From Ptychodera flava (lineage: Eukaryota; Hemichordata; Enteropneusta; Ptychoderidae): DNA of 64,000 nucleotides. Of the stretch, positions 59,826-64,000 are shown one piece after another. Under the pieces are notes generated by a model. The model was not told the origin of the DNA. It did not search any database and saw only the letters and a program-made list of their open reading frames with translations. Made by a program: the position numbers and the translations under genes. The DNA lies in the NCBI RefSeq assembly GCF_041260155.1, contig NW_027248388.1:244001-308000 (forward strand), given 5' to 3'. Positions within the stretch are counted from its first letter, which is position 1; the number at the start of each line of letters is the position of its first letter.

Positions 59826-62772
59826 TTATGGTGACGTGAGAAATAGAACCCCACACCCGCTACGGGTTGGAATGGAATGTCTCACATAGTACGTGGGCTA
59901 GAGGGGGTCTACGTGCACCCCCAGAATAACAAACCTGTATTTTTCAGAAGCCTTGTGATCCCTACCAAATACAAAATGGAATTTAACAGAAAAATGTAGG
60001 GATGCAATTGCTGTTATGGTCATGTTTTGAAGGGTACCGCAAAAATCAAGATTTTGTAACCCACATGCATTTTCGTCAAAACTGTCTTCTTGTAAGTCAT
60101 ATGCAGAGCTTTTTTTAACATAATCACACTTGTTTGGTATCATTAAAAGGCATTTTATTTTTCTTTAAGATGACATATTGTATTATGCAAATGCAATATC
60201 TTCTACACTTTTTGTGAAATATGACCCAAACTTACCCAATACCCCAAAGTTTAACATTGCAAATTACAGTAAATTTCAAATTCTACCAGATTTTTAGCTA
60301 GGCATAATAAAAAATGCAATGCTTTGTATGAAATCTGTTTTATTTGGTACAGGGACATGTCACAAATATGAAATAGACTTTTAACAGAAAGAATGTTGGG
60401 ACCCTACAGCTGTAACAGTCATATTTTGAAGGTGCCCCAAAATCACATTGTTGCAGATTTGTATAAAATTTTTGTTAGACCTGTCTTCCTATAAGTCATC
60501 TGCTAAGCTTGTTTTTAATATAACCTAATTTGTTAGGTATCATTAGCAAGATAATTTACTAGTCTTTAAAATGACATATTTTAATATACAATATCTTGTA
60601 TAGTTGTCATTAAATAAGACCAAAACTTACCCCATACCCCAAACTTGCAAAATTGCAGTCAAAGCTAAAATCAAGTTCTACCAATTTTTAGCTAGACACA
60701 AAAAAATCTGGCAATTTTTGCTATTTAATCTCCTGACATGTCCCTGTACCAAATTTGCCATTATACCTTGATACCCTTCCAAATATGAATCAAAATGCTA
60801 CAAAATCATATTATATTCCTGTTAAAAATTACTTTCATATTTGTGACATACGTTTTTAACAAAGACACAAATTTCATAGGTTGCATACAAGTAGGTTGCA
60901 TACAAGTATTGCCTTTTATACAAGTTAATAAATTGTAAAAAATGGTAGAGTTTAGATTTGCTGTAATTTTCTGTCTAAACCTTGGGTATGGGGTAAGCTT
61001 AGGTCCTTTTCATGACACCTAAACTAGATATTCTACATTACAATATGTCATTTTAAACACTAGTAAATTACCTTTCTATTGATACCTAATAAACCAGATT
61101 ATGTCAAAAATCGAGCTCAGCAGATGAATTATAAGAGGACAGATTTAACAAAAAAGCATGCGAGTTGGAAATACTGTGATTTTGCGGGACCCTTCAAAAT
61201 ATGACTGTTACAGCTGTAGAGTCCCGATATATTTTCCTTTAAAAGTCTATTTCATATTTCTGACATTACCCAGTACCAAATAAAAATATTCCATATAATG
61301 CATTGCCTTATTTGTTATGTCTAGCTAAAAATTTGGTAGAATTTGACGATAGCTACGACTGTAATTTTCGATATAAACTTTGTGGTACGGGGTAAGTTTT
61401 CGTCATATTTCATGAAAACTATATAAGATATGGCATATAAAAATATGTCATTTTAAAAACTAATAAATTACCTTTCCAATGGTATCAAATAAACATGGTT
61501 ATGTAATGAAATAAGCCCAGCAGATCACCTACAATTAGATAAAATTAACAAAAACGCATATGAGTTTGCATTGCTGTGATTTTGTGGTACCCATCAGAGT
61601 ATGCCTGTTACAGCTATATAATCCCAATATTGTTTCTGTTAAAGGTCTATTTCATATTTCTGACATGCCCTTGTACCACATAAAAAGATTAAATAGCAAA
61701 AATTGCCAATTTTTTTGTGTCTAGCTAAAAAATTTGAGTTTGATTTTAGCTATGACTGTAATTTTCAATGTAAACTTTGGGGTAATGGTTAAGTTTTGGT
61801 CATATAACATAAATACTATACTAGATATTGCATGTTACAATATGTCATTTTAAAGACTAGTAAATTACCTTTCTAATGGTACCTAACAAATGAGGTTATA
61901 TTCAAAACATGCTCAGAAGATGACTTATATAAAGACAGGTTTAACAAAATGCATGCAAATCTGCAACATTGTGATATTGCGGTACCCTTCATCAAAGTAT
62001 GACTGTTACAGCTGTGGAGTCCCAATATTTTTTCTGTTAAAATGTATTTCATATTTCTGATATGTCCCTGTACCAAATAAAACAGATTTCATACAAAGCA
62101 TTGCATTTTTATTGTGCTTAGCTAAAAAAAAAACGGGAGAATTTGAGATTTACTGTAATTTGCAAAGTTAAGCTTTGGGGTATGGGGTAAGTTTTTGTAA
62201 TATTTCACAAAAAGTGTAGAAGATATTGCTAATACAATATGTCATCGTAAAGGGAACGAAATTGCCTTTCTAATGATACCAAACAAGTGAGATTATGTTA
62301 AAAAAAGCTCTGCATATGAATTACAAGAAGACAGTTTTGTCGAAAAATTCATGTGGGTTACAAAATCGTGATTTTGCGGTACCCTTCAAAACATGACCAT
62401 AACAGCTATTGCATCCCAATATTATTTCTGTTAAAATTCCATTTCGTATTCTAGGGATCCCAAGGCTTCTGAAAAATACAGGTTTGTTATCCTGTGGTTG
62501 GGGGTGCACGTAGACCCCCTCTAGCCCACGGCCTAACACTCGTTGGGGTAAAAATTCCCCAACTTCTGTGAGACATTCCATCCAAACCCATTGGGTGTGG
62601 GATTCTAAAAATCTTACACCCCAAGGACCTGGGATAGGATTTCTCATTCTCATTGAGGATATTTTGTCTCACACTTGCTTGCTGCTCGTGTGAGACACAA
62701 TATCCCCAACTGGTGTGAGAAATCTGATCCCCGGTCCTTGGTGTGTGATATTCTTTTCTCACGTGACCATAA
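59826..62772. mobile_element. 2.95-kb inverted-repeat element built of about 398-bp monomers
   Basis: The outer ends are inverted (TTATGGTGACGTGAGAAA at left, TTTTCTCACGTGACCATAA at right), and inverted similarity continues through GTGGGCTAGAGGGGGTCTAC and CAGAATAACAAACCTGTATT and onward. Inside, a block with GCGGTACCCTTCAAAA and GACTGTTACAGCTGT recurs about every 398 bp: two copies minus-oriented (about 60013, 60411), a diverged switch copy near 60770, and four plus-oriented (about 61172, 61577, 61971, 62370). No transposase frame is visible. A fragment of the end sequence lies at 6660-6800. Confidence 0.72.
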
Positions 62773-63530
62773 AATGCGTTTAATTCACATCTGAAACATT
62801 GAATGTTTAACTGTATCAGCGAGTATCGGCTCTGAATGTGAGAAATAGTTATCTCATTGCATAATCAAACCCTTGGTTTAGGATATTTGTACCGGAGTTG
62901 TATTGCAGTTTTCATTAAATCTACATTTCATGCATTGGTTTCCGTACCAAAGCAAAATATATCATTTCAATGAGCATGCTGTGCCATTTCAACTTACTAG
63001 TGCATTTTTCACAGTATTTATGCATTTCTGTTTTATGGAATGCCCGTTTCACTACTTCACATGCAAGTGAACGAATATAAGATGTATGATTACACCCAGC
63101 CGCTCAGGTGAAATTAATGAGTTAATGTGCGTATCTTGACTTTTGTGACACTGATAAATGATCTGGAAATATGAAAACCTATTACTGAGCTTCGTCACGT
63201 CACCTCATTTCAAAAGTGAAGCTGACTTTCTTTACTAAATCAATCCTGCACAGGACATGGTCTGTTCTAGCTCTTTGCTGTCAGAGAACGTGCGAGTGAA
63301 GATGGTCCTAGCAAAGCGGCATCGCAATACAACGTGAAAAGTTACTTGTTTACCCTTACGCGTTCTGTGCTAGCAAGATTAAAGAAGTTTACCTTTATAA
63401 TTAAAAAAAAACACAAAGAAATCCGGCTGTCTAATCGATAGTCAAATACTTGAAACTCTGAAGAGAAGTGAAACGGGTCTCTTGGACTTAGCAGTAAACG
63501 GTAAACAGTAAACAGTATACACACTGAACT

Positions 63531-63737
63531 CGATCGGTACTAATTTGGGATAATTGGATTTTCATATTTTGCAAATTTCTCAAAAGTGTTAGCTGCCATA
63601 AAGCTGAATGTTGCAATATTGCAAATTATCATAAAAACAACAGTGTGTAATATAAAAAGAAAAGCAAATGAGATAAAACTTGTAGATTGAATCGACATTA
63701 TTTCACCATCCAATTATCCCAAGTTACTTCAAATCGT
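63531..63737 (-). mobile_element. MITE, copy 2 of the CACGATTGGAACTAATTT family
   Basis: It starts CGATCGGTACTAATTTGGGA and ends TCCCAAGTTACTTCAAATCG. The interior (CTCAAAAGTGTTAGCTGCC, GCTGAATGTTGCAATATTGC) is the reverse complement of the copy at 36046-36254. Confidence 0.75.
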
Positions 63738-63889
63738 TTTACTCATGACTAGTGAACCTAATCGTCGTCTCTATCAGCTAAGATTTAATCTCCTGTGTTT
63801 AAAAAATGATGTAAAACTTTGTTTGTTTTAAAGTTTACAGTGAGTGCTTTATCTCATGTCACACACTTGATTGGTACGAGCTTTTTGTC

Positions 63890-64000
63890 TGTCTGTCCGG
63901 TGCTGACATCTAACACCCACGCGTATGGTTTACTTGCGTTTTAACTTATCTGTCTGTCCGGTATCGACATAAAACACCCACGCATAGGGTTTTCTTTCGT
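63890..64000 (+). repeat. 61-bp tandem duplication
   Basis: TGTCTGTCCGG followed by GACAT..AACACCCACGC..A occurs twice with a 61-bp period; the second copy runs to the window edge and may continue. Confidence 0.7.

Larger units (their letters stand above)
62773..64000. other. Right-end non-coding region
   Basis: No gene recognised. It contains a MITE copy (63531-63737) and a two-copy 61-bp tandem repeat at the right edge (63890-64000). Confidence 0.55.

Overview
The window is animal genomic DNA: AT-rich, full of introns, microsatellites and short inverted-repeat elements, with two large multi-exon genes for immunoglobulin-superfamily (IgSF) membrane proteins. The Ig style (exon-per-domain, endings such as LDVQC, strand motifs such as NTFYDGTTG), the receptor-tyrosine-kinase architecture and the Crypton-type recombinase relic fit an invertebrate deuterostome such as a hemichordate or amphioxus. 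That placement is inference; nothing here proves the species.

Gene A lies on the minus strand (about 16.9 kb down to 1.1 kb and beyond the left edge). It encodes a signal peptide, eight Ig domains, one transmembrane helix, a tyrosine-containing juxtamembrane segment and the start of a protein kinase domain (glycine-rich loop and the VAVK lysine). It is an Ig-type receptor tyrosine kinase whose catalytic exons are off the left edge.

Gene B lies on the plus strand (22.6 to 54.8 kb), head to head with gene A across about 5.7 kb. It encodes a signal peptide, 26 Ig exons, a transmembrane helix and a short tail ending VEMRY, with no kinase. Its first, second and last Ig domains match those of gene A, so the two look like diverged paralogues. 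Gene B has grown by repeated duplication: exons between 43.1 and 51.2 kb alternate between two Ig types in six pairs, and the central pairs sit in near-identical units of about 1.38 kb. Every junction from the signal exon through the transmembrane exon is phase 1, so domains can be added or skipped without changing frame. Ten coding exons of the two genes (7 in B, 3 in A) have lengths 1 to 2 nt off the expected frame; nine of the ten are deletions, which suggests uncorrected assembly errors at least as much as gene decay.

The 16.9-22.6 kb intergenic stretch holds small inverted-repeat elements and a 1.4-kb foldback. The 11.4-kb first intron of gene B (22.7-34.05 kb) holds dispersed repeats, a 1.77-kb terminal-inverted-repeat element with a TTA target duplication, and three long (TA)n tracts just before the first Ig exon. 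Right of gene B are microsatellites, a broken Crypton-like tyrosine recombinase (57.9-59.0 kb), and a 2.95-kb inverted-repeat element built of about 398-bp monomers in opposite orientations (59.8-62.8 kb). No rRNA, convincing tRNA, CRISPR or retrovirus-like element was seen.
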